A DNA stretch of 64,000 nucleotides, from positions 248,001 to 312,000 of the forward strand of contig NZ_JAPDDT010000006.1 in assembly GCF_025950235.1 (NCBI RefSeq), in the 5' to 3' direction. Shown here piece after piece: positions 43,445 through 52,806 of this stretch; position 1 is the stretch's first letter; every line of letters begins with the position of its first letter. Made by a program: the position numbers and the translations under genes. This stretch comes from Luteolibacter arcticus. Lineage in GTDB: Bacteria; Verrucomicrobiota; Verrucomicrobiia; Verrucomicrobiales; Akkermansiaceae. The notes beneath the pieces are model-generated. The model worked only from the letters and a program-made list of their open reading frames with translations, did no database searches and was not told the DNA's origin.

Positions 43445-44173
43445 TCAGGGCTTGAGTCGCGGATCGGGGAAGCTCTTGAAAGTGAGTTCCTTGAGCTTCG
43501 TCGCGGTGTCGGCATGGCCCTGTTTGGCGGCCATGTCGGCAAGTTGCAGGGTGGTGGTGATGAGCGTTTCCTTGGAGTCCTCGATCAGCTCCTCCACCAT
43601 CGCGAGCTTTTGCTCCTTGTAGATTCTTGCCGCGTCGTTGTGGCGGGCGATCTCCTCGGTCAAATAGGTGATGAAATCTCCGGCATATTTGGTGAAGAGG
43701 TCCGCATCACCCTGGGCGAGGAGGTCTTCCCGGGCGTAGAGGAAGCAGTTCTGGGCCAGTGCGGGCTGTTTCGCATCGAGCCTTTTGAAAAGCGCGATGG
43801 TGGATGGATCCTCGCCGAGCGTTTCGTTGATCGAAAGCACGTCGTTGAAGAGCGTAGCCTCTGCCGTCCCGTCTTCGAGCGCCTTCGCGTCGCGATCGCG
43901 GATCGCCTTCAGCGAAGCGAGGGCCGGTGGATACTTGTCGGCGAGTTCCTTCCAATCCGAGAGGGCGAAAGAAAGGCGCACTCCGTATTCGGCGGGATCG
44001 ATGCGGAGAGCATTCTCGTGGTACCACTCGTGACGTTCCAAGGCTTTCGCATGCTGGCCCGAGTCGGCGAATGCCCTCGCATCTTGAAGTGCTTTGGTTG
44101 CTTCGTCTTCCACGGCGTGAGAAAGTTGGATGGATAGGGCGGCTAGCAGTGCCCCGAGATGGAGGAGTCTCAT
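43445..44173 (-). CDS. Secreted protein with TPR-like helices
   Basis: 242 residues with a signal peptide (MRLLHLGALLAALSIQLSHA). The mature part is alpha-helical with paired-helix repeats (EATKALQDARAFADSGQHAKALERHEWYHENALRI and later ETLITTTLQLADMAAKQGHADTATKLKEL in part), giving a tetratricopeptide-like rhythm. No family name is clear. Divergent from the FAD-dependent oxidoreductase gene. Confidence 0.65.
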   Translation of the reverse strand: MRLLHLGALLAALSIQLSHAVEDEATKALQDARAFADSGQHAKALERHEWYHENALRIDPAEYGVRLSFALSDWKELADKYPPALASLKAIRDRDAKALEDGTAEATLFNDVLSINETLGEDPSTIALFKRLDAKQPALAQNCFLYAREDLLAQGDADLFTKYAGDFITYLTEEIARHNDAARIYKEQKLAMVEELIEDSKETLITTTLQLADMAAKQGHADTATKLKELTFKSFPDPRLKP

Positions 44174-44305
44174 GATGTGGCTTCCTAGCGGGTTTGACTC
44201 GGGCAGGCAATGTCCGGCTTTCCGCGAGCAGGGCGCTCGCTTACTGATGTGGACGAGCTTGCTCTTGCCCGCTTTGCCCGCACCTGCGATGACGCCTTGT
44301 CACCG

Positions 44306-45862
44306 ATGATCGAGACGATCGACCTCATCCTGCCCCTCGAAGCCTCCGAGGACGAAGGCGCGTGGAAAGCTGCCGCGGCGAAGAAGCTCGGCTTGCCCGC
44401 CTCGCGGGTGAGCGGGGTGCGGCTGCTGAAGCACTCGCTGGATGCCCGCCAGCGGGCGGTGAAAGTGCAGCTCCGCCTCGAGGTCGCGATCGATGAGCCG
44501 TTGTCGGCGGAGGTGAATCCCCGTTGGTCCGCGCCATCGCTGACTGCGAATGCGAGGACGGCCGTCATTGTAGGCTGTGGCCCGGCTGGCATGTTTGCCG
44601 CGCTGCGCTGTCTGGAGCGTGGGATCAAGCCGATCGTGCTGGAGCGTGGCAAGGATGCCTCCGCGCGGCGCTTCGACCTCGCGCCGATCTTGCGGCAGGG
44701 AGTCGTCATCGAGGATTCGAACTACTGCTTCGGCGAAGGCGGGGCCGGCACCTTTTCCGATGGCAAGCTCTACACCCGTGCCACCAAGCGCGGGCCGGTT
44801 GCCCGCGTTTACGAAATCCTGGTCGCTCACGGCGCGCCGCAGCGCATTCTAACAGACGCTCATCCCCACATCGGCTCGAACCTGCTGCCGAACGTGGTGA
44901 AGGCGATGCGTGCCTCCATCCTCGAAGCCGGTGGGGAAGTTCGTTTCCAAACCAAGGTTGTCGAATTCATCGTGGAGGGGGGGTGCCTTCGTGGCGTTGT
45001 CACCGCGGCGGGTGACGAAATCACGGGCGATGCCGTGATCCTCGCCACCGGCCACAGCGCGCGGGACATCTACCGGCTGTTGGCGGAGAAGAAGGTCTTG
45101 TTAGAACGCAAGCCCTTCGCGGTCGGCGTCCGCATCGAGCACCCGCAGCCATTCATCGATGCCGAGCAGTATCACCTGCGCAAGGACGAGCAACGCCCGG
45201 ACCTTTTGCCGGCAGCGCGCTACTCCGTGGCCACCAAGATCGATGACCGCGGCGTGCATTCCTTCTGCATGTGCCCGGGCGGCTTCATCGTGCCGGCCTC
45301 GACCGAGAATGACGAGGTGGTGGTGAATGGCATGAGCCTCGCCCGTCGCGACTCGCCCTTCGCGAACTCTGGACTCGTGGTCACCGTCGAGCCGGAGGAT
45401 ACGGACTCCTTCGCCCAGGAACATGGCGTGCTCTCCGGCATCGCTTACCAGAAGGCGCTCGAAGTGGCGGCCAAGCAAGCGGGCGGTGGCGGCCAGGTCG
45501 CACCAGGCCAACGCGTCGCCGACTTCCTCGTGGGCAAGGTTTCCGCCGATCTGCCGAAAACCAGCTACTTCCCCGGCGGCAAGTCCTCGCCACTGCACGA
45601 GATCCTGCCGCAGGGCATCGTCCGCCGCATGCAGACGGGGCTGAAGCTCTTCGATCGCAAGATCCGCGGCTATGCGGGGAAAGAGGCGCTGTTGTTAGGT
45701 TTCGAGACCCGCACCAGTTCGCCGGTTCGCATCCCGCGCCGTAACGACACGCTGGAGCATCCGGAAGTTCATGGTCTTTACCCCTGTGGTGAAGGCGCGG
45801 GCTACGCCGGGGGCATCGTCAGTGCTGCGCTCGATGGTATGCGGGTCGCGGAAGCGCTGTAA
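44306..45862 (+). CDS. FAD-dependent dehydrogenase-like protein (COG2509 type)
   Basis: 518 residues. An N-terminal ferredoxin-like domain (about 1-85, SLDARQRAVKVQLRLEV) precedes the FAD domain: AVIVGCGPAGMFAALRCLERG, then EDSNYCFGEGGAGTFSDGKLYTR, VILATGHSARDIY, and a GxYPCGEGAGYAGGI end. Electron donors and substrates are unknown. An upstream Met adds 32 codons; the ATG before IETIDLILPLE fits the family better. Its 3' end is followed by two tandem palindromes. Confidence 0.88.
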   Translation: MIETIDLILPLEASEDEGAWKAAAAKKLGLPASRVSGVRLLKHSLDARQRAVKVQLRLEVAIDEPLSAEVNPRWSAPSLTANARTAVIVGCGPAGMFAALRCLERGIKPIVLERGKDASARRFDLAPILRQGVVIEDSNYCFGEGGAGTFSDGKLYTRATKRGPVARVYEILVAHGAPQRILTDAHPHIGSNLLPNVVKAMRASILEAGGEVRFQTKVVEFIVEGGCLRGVVTAAGDEITGDAVILATGHSARDIYRLLAEKKVLLERKPFAVGVRIEHPQPFIDAEQYHLRKDEQRPDLLPAARYSVATKIDDRGVHSFCMCPGGFIVPASTENDEVVVNGMSLARRDSPFANSGLVVTVEPEDTDSFAQEHGVLSGIAYQKALEVAAKQAGGGGQVAPGQRVADFLVGKVSADLPKTSYFPGGKSSPLHEILPQGIVRRMQTGLKLFDRKIRGYAGKEALLLGFETRTSSPVRIPRRNDTLEHPEVHGLYPCGEGAGYAGGIVSAALDGMRVAEAL

Positions 45863-45865
45863 GGC

Positions 45866-45908
45866 GTGTCGACGTTCCGTCGACACGGTGTGGACGGAAC
45901 GTCCACAC
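45866..45908. terminator. Two tandem 21-nt palindromes between convergent genes
   Basis: GTGTCGACG-TTC-CGTCGACAC is followed after one base by GTGTGGACG-GAA-CGTCCACAC. Both are perfect hairpins with variant stems, placed between convergent genes. They may act as a bidirectional terminator and belong to a dispersed family. Confidence 0.65.
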
Positions 45909-45911
45909 TCC

Positions 45912-46781
45912 TTATGCGAAGCGCACCTCCGCTTTCCAGCCAAGAACTTCTCGCGCCTTCCTGACATCCGCCAAGGTCGTCGGCACGTCCGCCGGATGCG
46001 CGGGTCCATATTTCACCTCCGTGGTCATCCCCGCCCACGCCTCCGCCGCACGCAGCATGTCGTTCACCGAGTGATTGGTTCCGGTGCCGATGTTGAAGAC
46101 CTCGAAGCCGTGGCCAGTCCAAGCGATCGATTTTTCCACCGCACGGGCCACGTCGGACACATGGGTGAGATCCCTTCGCTGGCTGCCGTCGCCGTGGATG
46201 GTGATCGTTTCTCTGGCGAGAATCTTCCGGCGAAAGGATTCCAGCGCCAGATCCGGGCGCTGACCATCGCCCCACACGGCGAACAGCCTCAACGCGAGGA
46301 AATCGATGCCGTACTTCCGGGCGTATAGCTCTCCCCACTGCTCGCCTTGCACCTTCGTCAGGGCATACGGGCTGCAGGGTGAAAGCGGATCATCCTCCGC
46401 GCTCGGGGTTCCATCCGTCGCGCCATAGACGCTGGATGACGAAGCGAAGATGACGCGCTTCACCTCGCGCTGCCTTGCCCATTCCAATAGTCGCACCGTG
46501 CCGGCGACATTGGTTGCCAGGTAGTCCGATGGCCGCTCCATTGAAGGGCGGACCCCTCCCAATGCAGCGAGGTGAATGATCGTGTCAAAGCCCCCTTCCG
46601 GCAGCGCCCCGTCGCGGAGGTCGCAGCGGATCTCCCGGACCCTTTCGGGGTGCAGCGTCACCGGCTCGCGGAGATCCAGGGCAGTCACCTCGAAGCCCGC
46701 CGCCGCGAGATGCCGGACGACGTAGCTGCCGATGAAGCCGGAGGCTCCGGTGACCAATACGCTGGGTTTGTTAGATGGCAT
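45912..46781 (-). CDS. NAD-dependent epimerase/dehydratase
   Basis: 289 residues. Extended SDR: GASGFIGSYVVRHLAAAGF (NAD loop), HLAALGGVRPSMERPSDYLATNVAGT, SSSSVYG and the catalytic Y-x3-K in PYALTKVQGEQ, then RLFAVWGDGQRPD. The group includes UDP-glucose/UDP-galactose-type epimerases, so it makes or converts a sugar nucleotide, probably for the adjacent glycosyltransferase. Start overlaps the glycosyltransferase stop by 11 bp, so the two are co-transcribed. Confidence 0.9.
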   Translation of the reverse strand: MPSNKPSVLVTGASGFIGSYVVRHLAAAGFEVTALDLREPVTLHPERVREIRCDLRDGALPEGGFDTIIHLAALGGVRPSMERPSDYLATNVAGTVRLLEWARQREVKRVIFASSSSVYGATDGTPSAEDDPLSPCSPYALTKVQGEQWGELYARKYGIDFLALRLFAVWGDGQRPDLALESFRRKILARETITIHGDGSQRRDLTHVSDVARAVEKSIAWTGHGFEVFNIGTGTNHSVNDMLRAAEAWAGMTTEVKYGPAHPADVPTTLADVRKAREVLGWKAEVRFA

Positions 46782-49407
46782 CCGGGAGGAAAAGTCGCAG
46801 GTAGTCGTTCGTCATTCGCTCCAGGGTGAAGTGTCTTCGGATGTGTTCCCGGGCGGCCACGCTCATCGCGTCGCGTTTCGTAGCATCATGGGCCAGATCG
46901 ACCATGGCGTTAGCGAATGCCCGAACGTCGCGCGCCGGAACCAGCCGGCCATTCACTCCGTCGATGACTTGCTCGGAAGCACCGCCGACATCGCTGGCGA
47001 TCACCGGCAGGCCCGAAGCCAGCGCTTCCAGCGAGGCATTCGGGCAACCCGCGGGATCGGAGATCATCACAAAGACATCGCAGCCCGCGTGAAAGCCGCC
47101 GATGTCCTGCGTCTCGCGCCGCCATTCGACGGGCAGATCCATTGCGAGTTCCCGCAATGATTCCGCACACTCTTCCGCACCGGTCTCGACCCCGCCGGCG
47201 ATTCTCAGGACGCAGTCTGGCAACTCGGGCAAGGCGATCCGGAACGCTTCGATCAGCTCGTCCAGACGCTTCTGCGGGCTGATTCGAGCGGCGGTGCCGA
47301 AGACCAGCTTCCCTTTGAAGTGTGAGCGCCGGCGAGGTTGATCCGGCAGCAACACCCCGTTCGGGATGACTGCGACGGGAGCGCCAATTGCCTTCGCCCG
47401 TTCTGCTTCCGCCCCGTATTTTACAACAAAGCTCTCTAACAAGCGGCCGTAGTGGCGTGGCACCCGGCACGGCAGTCCCGGGGGAGGATTCTCCATCGTC
47501 CGCTCGAAGGACGAGAACCACATTTCACCCGGCGAAATGTCATGCACCGGCGTGAACGGGAGCGCGTCGGCGAGCAGCAGCTTGTGAAGCGTGATCGCAT
47601 TCCAGAACACCACTGCCGCGGGCGGGTCGGCGGTCATTTCGGCGAGGATCAAATCCACCGACTCCTGCGGCCCGATGATGCCCGATGGCGGAGGAACGAA
47701 GACTTCGATGCCGTGCTCTAACAAATCCGTCCGTCCCGCCGTAGGATGCTCCGGATATTCCTGGAGCAATGCCACGCGCACCCGATGGCCCTTGGCGTGA
47801 AACGACTTCGCCAGCCGCCGCAATGATGACTGCGCGCCGCCCATCGAGAGGTTGTTTGTGACGAACCACAACGTGGTTCCCTTCCTGGCGAGGCATGCCG
47901 CCTGCCGTGCGAAGCGAGCCACGCGCCCCGCCATGCGCTCCGTCGTGAAGTCACGCCACACCCCTTTGTGCGCCGAGGGTAGGGGAGCGAGCAATGCGTT
48001 CACGATCTCCCTGGCGAACTGCTCCGGAGGTGCCGCCGCATCTAACAAACGTACCGCGGGATTCCGCCACGCCAGTTCGCGCGTGCCACCCGTGTCGCAG
48101 GCGATCACCGGCCGACCGGATGACATCGCTTCGAGGTGGGCGAGACTGAGTCCCTCATGAGCACTGCAAGAAACCAGCGCGTGCGCCCTTGCTAAGACAT
48201 CGCGCACCGGGACCTCGCCCTCGGTCCAGGTCAGATCGATGCCATGCTTCTCTGCTTCGCGGTCGACCAGTTTCCGGGATACGAGCGCATCGGCGAGACT
48301 GTCCGAGGTCTCGCCTGCGATGACCAGCTTCACCAGTTGGTTCACTCCGCGGGACATGAGTTCATGGCGGGTCGCGGCCACGATGGCCGGCAGCAGTTCG
48401 AGCCGTTTCTGGGGTCGCGGATTCGCCACACAGGCCAGCGTAAATCCCGTGGCGGTCGAGGGCAGCGGCGTTTCGGGGAACTCATGCGGCCGGATGCCAT
48501 TCCACACCGTGCGCACCGGTAGCTCCGGCAGTGCCTCGCGCAGTTCTGTTTCGACGGCTTGTGAGCAGGCCAGCAGGAGCGAGACATCGTTTGACCGCAG
48601 CGTCTCCCAGTTGCGCGGCCAGCCTTGGCGGCTGTTGTGGACCGTGGCGATCACCGGGATGCCGGACTTCGACAGCACCCGGGTCTCGTCGGCATCGGTG
48701 AGATGGACGTGGAGTACGTCCGCGCCTTGGGCGATGGCATGTTTTACCAATATGCCCGCACGCTCGCCGCGCCGGAGATGCGAGAGGTCGAGCGTTCCGG
48801 GCGGCGCATCAAGGGGCTTGCGGTGAGGCTTTCCCAGCACCACCAGTCGCGTCGCGACACCGTGGCGTGGCAGCTCTTCCGCAAGATCCCGCGCGATCTT
48901 TTCGGCACCGCCGTGTTGGAGGCTGGTGACGATCTGATAGACCGCCAGCCGCTCGTCGGTCTCCGCGAGATCGAGTACCGGCCAGTGGACGACGCGTGTC
49001 GACGAGGGCAGTGGTTCTCCTCTCAAGCGCGCCTGCAGCGTGGCGGGAGACGAATGCCACTCACAAAGCGGCACCGGCAACTCGCCGGGGTAATCGCCGC
49101 CGTGCCTGCGGTGGAAATCCGCCCACGCGCCGCTTGGAGGTAGGCCTATCGCGACCAAGGGCCGTCCCTCTAACAGCGGCGGCGCTTTGAAGGTCTCGGG
49201 CGCTCGCAGCACGTGGCCGGCGCGTAGTAAAAGCCCGGGACCGCTCTCGATCGGGGTGAGCGTGAACCCCGCGGCTTCCAAGCTGCGGCGGCTGCGGGCC
49301 TCCAGCCACGGCTTGCGGGGATCGCCGCCGAGAATATGGGCCGCACCGCCCAGGCTGACATGTGCCGGCTGCGGATGCGGATCGGAAAGGGAGCGCGAAT
49401 GGGACAT
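46771..49407 (-). CDS. Tandem two-domain GT4 glycosyltransferase
   Basis: 878 residues with two GT4-type halves. First (about 160-480): YQIVTSLQHGGAEKIARDLAEELPRHGV, LACVANPRPQKRLELLPAIV, VSCSAHEGLSLAHLEAMSSGRPVIACDTGG. Second (about 520-878): LWFVTNNLSMGGAQSSLRRLAKSF, FGTAARISPQKRLDELIEAF, ISDPAGCPNASLEALASGLPVIASDVGG. Each half carries the E-x7-E donor-site pattern. The first 155 residues are a poorly conserved extra domain. It likely builds a surface polysaccharide or glycan with two sugar additions. No transmembrane segment. Confidence 0.92.
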   Translation of the reverse strand: MSHSRSLSDPHPQPAHVSLGGAAHILGGDPRKPWLEARSRRSLEAAGFTLTPIESGPGLLLRAGHVLRAPETFKAPPLLEGRPLVAIGLPPSGAWADFHRRHGGDYPGELPVPLCEWHSSPATLQARLRGEPLPSSTRVVHWPVLDLAETDERLAVYQIVTSLQHGGAEKIARDLAEELPRHGVATRLVVLGKPHRKPLDAPPGTLDLSHLRRGERAGILVKHAIAQGADVLHVHLTDADETRVLSKSGIPVIATVHNSRQGWPRNWETLRSNDVSLLLACSQAVETELREALPELPVRTVWNGIRPHEFPETPLPSTATGFTLACVANPRPQKRLELLPAIVAATRHELMSRGVNQLVKLVIAGETSDSLADALVSRKLVDREAEKHGIDLTWTEGEVPVRDVLARAHALVSCSAHEGLSLAHLEAMSSGRPVIACDTGGTRELAWRNPAVRLLDAAAPPEQFAREIVNALLAPLPSAHKGVWRDFTTERMAGRVARFARQAACLARKGTTLWFVTNNLSMGGAQSSLRRLAKSFHAKGHRVRVALLQEYPEHPTAGRTDLLEHGIEVFVPPPSGIIGPQESVDLILAEMTADPPAAVVFWNAITLHKLLLADALPFTPVHDISPGEMWFSSFERTMENPPPGLPCRVPRHYGRLLESFVVKYGAEAERAKAIGAPVAVIPNGVLLPDQPRRRSHFKGKLVFGTAARISPQKRLDELIEAFRIALPELPDCVLRIAGGVETGAEECAESLRELAMDLPVEWRRETQDIGGFHAGCDVFVMISDPAGCPNASLEALASGLPVIASDVGGASEQVIDGVNGRLVPARDVRAFANAMVDLAHDATKRDAMSVAAREHIRRHFTLERMTNDYLRLFLPDAI

Positions 49408-49418
49408 CGCTCGTCAGG

Positions 49419-50885
49419 TCAGTAGGCCGAGGGGAAGATCGGAGGGCGACGGTGGTCATCATCGTCGTCGTCATGCCGTCGGGTCGGAAACGGGGGAGGG
49501 GTGCTGAAGATCGTCGTCGGGAGGTCGTCTTGCGGCTCGTCGCCAGCGACCACGCTGACGGAATCGGGCTCGCTGCCGGTGAAGACGAACTGGCCATCGT
49601 CTCCCGGACGGTAAAGGAGTTCCTGAACCATGGCGGTGCCGGCGATCACGTAGCGGACCGTGAGCATGGTGCCTTCCGGCCAATCGCCGTGGACCCAGAA
49701 GCCATCGTCGGTTTTTCTTACGGGAGCGCGAACGGGGGGCCGGTGGGCGGGTTGGGGAGCCGGGCGGAAAAGTGCGACGGGCCTTTGTTGGCGGCCCTTT
49801 CTTGCACGGGAGGCCAGGAGGACGAACTTGATCACGAGGACAACCGGGATCAGCAGGCAGAAGAGACCCTTGAACAGCGACGGAAGAATTGAGGGGGAAG
49901 ACTCGCGCGAGCTGCGAGTCGGCGCTTCACGTTGCGGCGGGACATCGGGAATGGTCACCGGCGGCGATGAGGTCTCGGCTTCTACCGGTGGCAGCTCGGG
50001 TAGGGTTGGCCGCGGGGGAGGTGGTGGCGGCGCGACGATGGCTTCGGTGCTGGCCAGAATGCGGAAGCCGATGTCGCCATTCCGGCTGCGCGGGTCAGCC
50101 CGGTAGCGGGCAGCGCTGCGGGTATTGCTCGCGCCGCGGATCCACGAGCCGCCGCGCAAGACCCGGCGGGGCTTGTCGCTCAGGTTCGGATTGTCTTGTC
50201 GGGGATCGATGGCGTCGCCCGCGGGGTAGGGCGCATACCAGTCGAGGCACCACTCCGACACATTGCCTGCGATGAAGAGCCCCCAGGGATTGGCGGGCTT
50301 GGAATCGACAGGTCTCGTGCCGTTGCCGGCATTGCCCTTGTGCCATGCGATGTCCTCGCCGTGCCATGGAGTCGTGGTGCCGGCGCGGCAGGCGTATTCC
50401 CACTGTGCCTCCGTCGGCAGCGAGATCTTCCGGCCCGATTTTCGTTCGAGCCAGGTGCAGAACGCCTGCGCATCAGGAAAGGTGACGAGACAAACCGGAT
50501 GTTCGGCGGTCTGCTGGAAGCCGGGGGTCTTCCAGGTGAACTCCTTCCGTTGGGCGAGGGCACTTCCGTCCCAGCCATAGCCGCCGCTGGTGCCGGTCTC
50601 TGCCTCCGTGCGGTAGCGGGTGTCCGCGACAAAGCGCTCCCACTGGCCCCGGGTCACGGCACTACTGCCGATGTAGTAGTCATGGCTGATCCGGACGTTC
50701 CGCTGGGTTTCATCCGCAGCCCGGCTCGCTTCGCCGGGCGGGGATCCCTGGGTGAATTGCCCCGCGGGGACGAGCAGGAGATCCATCGTCGTGCCGCCGC
50801 CCAGATCGAGCTTCAAGGCCGGTTCCGCGGCGATCGCGATGCCTGCGATCAGGAGCATGCCGGCGGAGAGCAGGGAGGGTTTCAT
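49419..50885 (-). CDS. Membrane-anchored FGE-like (SUMF1-fold) protein with acidic C-terminus
   Basis: 488 residues. Signal peptide (MLLIAGIAIAA). Residues about 25-290 have the FGE/SUMF1 fold: MDLLLVPAGQFTQGSP, VTFPDAQAFCTWL, LPTEAQWEYACRAG, IAGNVSEWCLDWY, RRVLRGGSWIRGASN. The fold usually ends in GFRC with a catalytic cysteine; here it ends GFRIL, so formylglycine-generating activity is doubtful. A Pro-rich linker leads to one membrane helix (about 345-365) and a C-terminal domain ending with HDDDDDDHRRPP. The role is unknown. Confidence 0.8.
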   Translation of the reverse strand: MKPSLLSAGMLLIAGIAIAAEPALKLDLGGGTTMDLLLVPAGQFTQGSPPGEASRAADETQRNVRISHDYYIGSSAVTRGQWERFVADTRYRTEAETGTSGGYGWDGSALAQRKEFTWKTPGFQQTAEHPVCLVTFPDAQAFCTWLERKSGRKISLPTEAQWEYACRAGTTTPWHGEDIAWHKGNAGNGTRPVDSKPANPWGLFIAGNVSEWCLDWYAPYPAGDAIDPRQDNPNLSDKPRRVLRGGSWIRGASNTRSAARYRADPRSRNGDIGFRILASTEAIVAPPPPPPRPTLPELPPVEAETSSPPVTIPDVPPQREAPTRSSRESSPSILPSLFKGLFCLLIPVVLVIKFVLLASRARKGRQQRPVALFRPAPQPAHRPPVRAPVRKTDDGFWVHGDWPEGTMLTVRYVIAGTAMVQELLYRPGDDGQFVFTGSEPDSVSVVAGDEPQDDLPTTIFSTPPPFPTRRHDDDDDDHRRPPIFPSAY

Positions 50886-50956
50886 CGCCGCGAATCATGC
50901 AAACCCGGCGGCGGAGGGCGATTACAAGTTGGCGACGGATTTCACGCCCCGAAAAC

Positions 50957-51889
50957 TTACGCGAGCTGCATCAAGCTCGCCTTGAGCTTTTCCGTCTCCG
51001 CGGCCGGTGTCGCGCCGAAGAAGCGCTTGAATTCACGGCTGAATTGCGAGGCGCTTTCATAGCCCACGAGGCGGGCAGCGCTAGCCGCCGTCTCGCCCCC
51101 CTGCACCATCATGAGCCGCGCCTTGTGAAGGCGGATTGTCTTCAAATACTGCAAGGGTGGCGAGCTGGTCACTGCCTTGAAGTGGGCGTGGAATGTCGAG
51201 ACGCTCATGCCCGCCTCGCTCGCCAGCGTGGCCATGTCCACGGGCGTGGCAAAGTCGTCGTGAATGCGCTGGAGGGCCCGGCTGATCTGGCCGAAGTGAC
51301 TGTGGGGCGCCGCCAGCGCGCGCAGGGGGCCGCCTTCCTCACCGGTCAGCACGCGGTAGGTGATCTCGCGCACGATCTGCGGTCCCAGGATGCGCGCGTC
51401 TTCCGGGGAATGCAGCGCTTCCACCAGTCTCACCGCGGCATCGTAGAGCGGTTCGGTGAGTGGATTCGCGCGGATCGCCTCCGGCTTGCCCATCGGGATG
51501 GGGAGCGGTTTTTCCATGGCCATCATCAGCTCGGCGATTGTGGTGGGTGTCACCCCGATCGAGATCCCGAGCATGGGTCCCTCGGGTGAGGCGAGGGTCT
51601 CGCACTCGAAGGGCAGCGGCACCGAGAGCACCAGGAAATGATTCGCATCGTAGGTGAAAACCTGGTCGCCCAGATAGCCGCGCTTCCGGCCTTGTGCGAT
51701 GATCACGATACTAGGGTCATAGGAGACGGGGCCCCTCACCATGGCACAGCCCAGGCGCATCAGCTTCACCCCGGGCAGGCGTGTCGCGTTGAAGCCATCG
51801 CCCTGCGCGAGGCCGCCTAACAGTTCCACCAGTCGACCCGGCCGGGCCGCGGCGATGAGATTTTCCATCGGATGTTGTTTTGCGCTCAT
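50957..51889 (-). CDS. AraC-family transcriptional regulator
   Basis: 310 residues. N-terminal AraC_N-like sensory domain (GVKLMRLGCAMVRGPVSYDPSIVIIAQGRKRGYLG) and a C-terminal pair of HTH motifs (DMATLASEAGMSVSTFHAHFKAV; LVGYESASQFSREFKRFFG). Divergent from the SDR gene across a 164-bp intergenic region, the normal layout for a regulator of that gene. Other starts at 51868 and 51961 are possible. Confidence 0.9.
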   Translation of the reverse strand: MSAKQHPMENLIAAARPGRLVELLGGLAQGDGFNATRLPGVKLMRLGCAMVRGPVSYDPSIVIIAQGRKRGYLGDQVFTYDANHFLVLSVPLPFECETLASPEGPMLGISIGVTPTTIAELMMAMEKPLPIPMGKPEAIRANPLTEPLYDAAVRLVEALHSPEDARILGPQIVREITYRVLTGEEGGPLRALAAPHSHFGQISRALQRIHDDFATPVDMATLASEAGMSVSTFHAHFKAVTSSPPLQYLKTIRLHKARLMMVQGGETAASAARLVGYESASQFSREFKRFFGATPAAETEKLKASLMQLA

Positions 51890-52053
51890 GCGGAGGAATA
51901 GGCAATCAAGCCGGGTAATTCGGCAAGCCGGATCTTGAGGATCGGAGGATCGGGCAATCATTCCGGCCCATCAGGTATATCCGGGAATCCCGCCGGGCGC
52001 TACGGTGTTGGCATGTGGAAGCGATCAACGCTCACCACCACCTTAACCGAAAA

Positions 52054-52785
52054 ATGAACACCAATCGCAAAGTCATCCTCGTCACCGGAGCCAGCAGCGG
52101 CATCGGTGAAGCCACCGCCCGCCACCTCGCCGCGAAGGGCCACCACCTCGTCATCGGCGCCCGCCGCACCGACCGGCTCGAGAAGCTCGCCGCCGAACTC
52201 AATGCCGCCGGCGGCTCGGTGGAATTCACCTCGCTCGATGTGACCGACCTCGAAGACGTGCGCGCCTTCGCCGGCCTCGCGATCGAGAAGCACGGCCGCA
52301 TCGACGTGATCGTGAACAACGCCGGCGTGATGCCGCTGTCGCCGCTCGAAGCGCTCAAGATCGACGAGTGGAATCAGATGATCGACGTGAATATCCGCGG
52401 CGTGCTCCACGGCATCGCCGCCGCGCTGCCGGTGATGAAGAAGCAAGGCTCCGGACAGGTGATCAATGTCTCCTCGATCGCCGGTCACGCCGTCTGGCCG
52501 ACCTGCGCGGTCTACAGCGCCACGAAGTATGCCGTGGTCGCGATCTCCGATGGCCTTCGTCAAGAGAACACCGACATCCGCGTTACTGTCATCTCGCCGG
52601 GCGTCACCACCTCGGAGCTGGCCCACACGATCACCCACGAGGCGACCGCCGGCTTCATCGACAAGTTCCGCGAGGTGGCCATCCCGGCGGAAGCGATTGC
52701 CAAGGCGATCGGCTTTGCGATCGATCAACCCGATGACGTGGACGTGAACGAGATCATCGTTCGCCCAACCGCGAGCGCGAACTGA
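52054..52785 (+). CDS. Short-chain dehydrogenase/reductase
   Basis: 243 residues. Classical SDR: TGASSGIGEATARHLAAKGHHL, GARRTDRLEKLAAEL, NNAGVMPL, S-x13-Y-x3-K (INVSSIAGHAVWPTCAVYSATK) and ISPGVTTSELAH. NADP preference is suggested by the R after the first strand (GARRTD). Substrate unknown. First gene of a three-gene plus-strand unit, probably regulated by the divergent AraC protein. Its leader is A/C-rich. Confidence 0.93.
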   Translation: MNTNRKVILVTGASSGIGEATARHLAAKGHHLVIGARRTDRLEKLAAELNAAGGSVEFTSLDVTDLEDVRAFAGLAIEKHGRIDVIVNNAGVMPLSPLEALKIDEWNQMIDVNIRGVLHGIAAALPVMKKQGSGQVINVSSIAGHAVWPTCAVYSATKYAVVAISDGLRQENTDIRVTVISPGVTTSELAHTITHEATAGFIDKFREVAIPAEAIAKAIGFAIDQPDDVDVNEIIVRPTASAN

Positions 52786-52806
52786 ACACCTCAACGCCAT
52801 CCGACC

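Noticed and set aside
45912..46781. Assignment of the epimerase as galE of the galactose locus
   Set aside because: It is separated from galM and galK by six genes, is on a different transcript and overlaps a glycosyltransferase gene. The family also covers other sugar-nucleotide enzymes.
49600..50800. Naming the SUMF1-fold protein as a formylglycine-generating enzyme
   Set aside because: The domain ends GFRIL without the usual cysteine, and no sulfatase is nearby.
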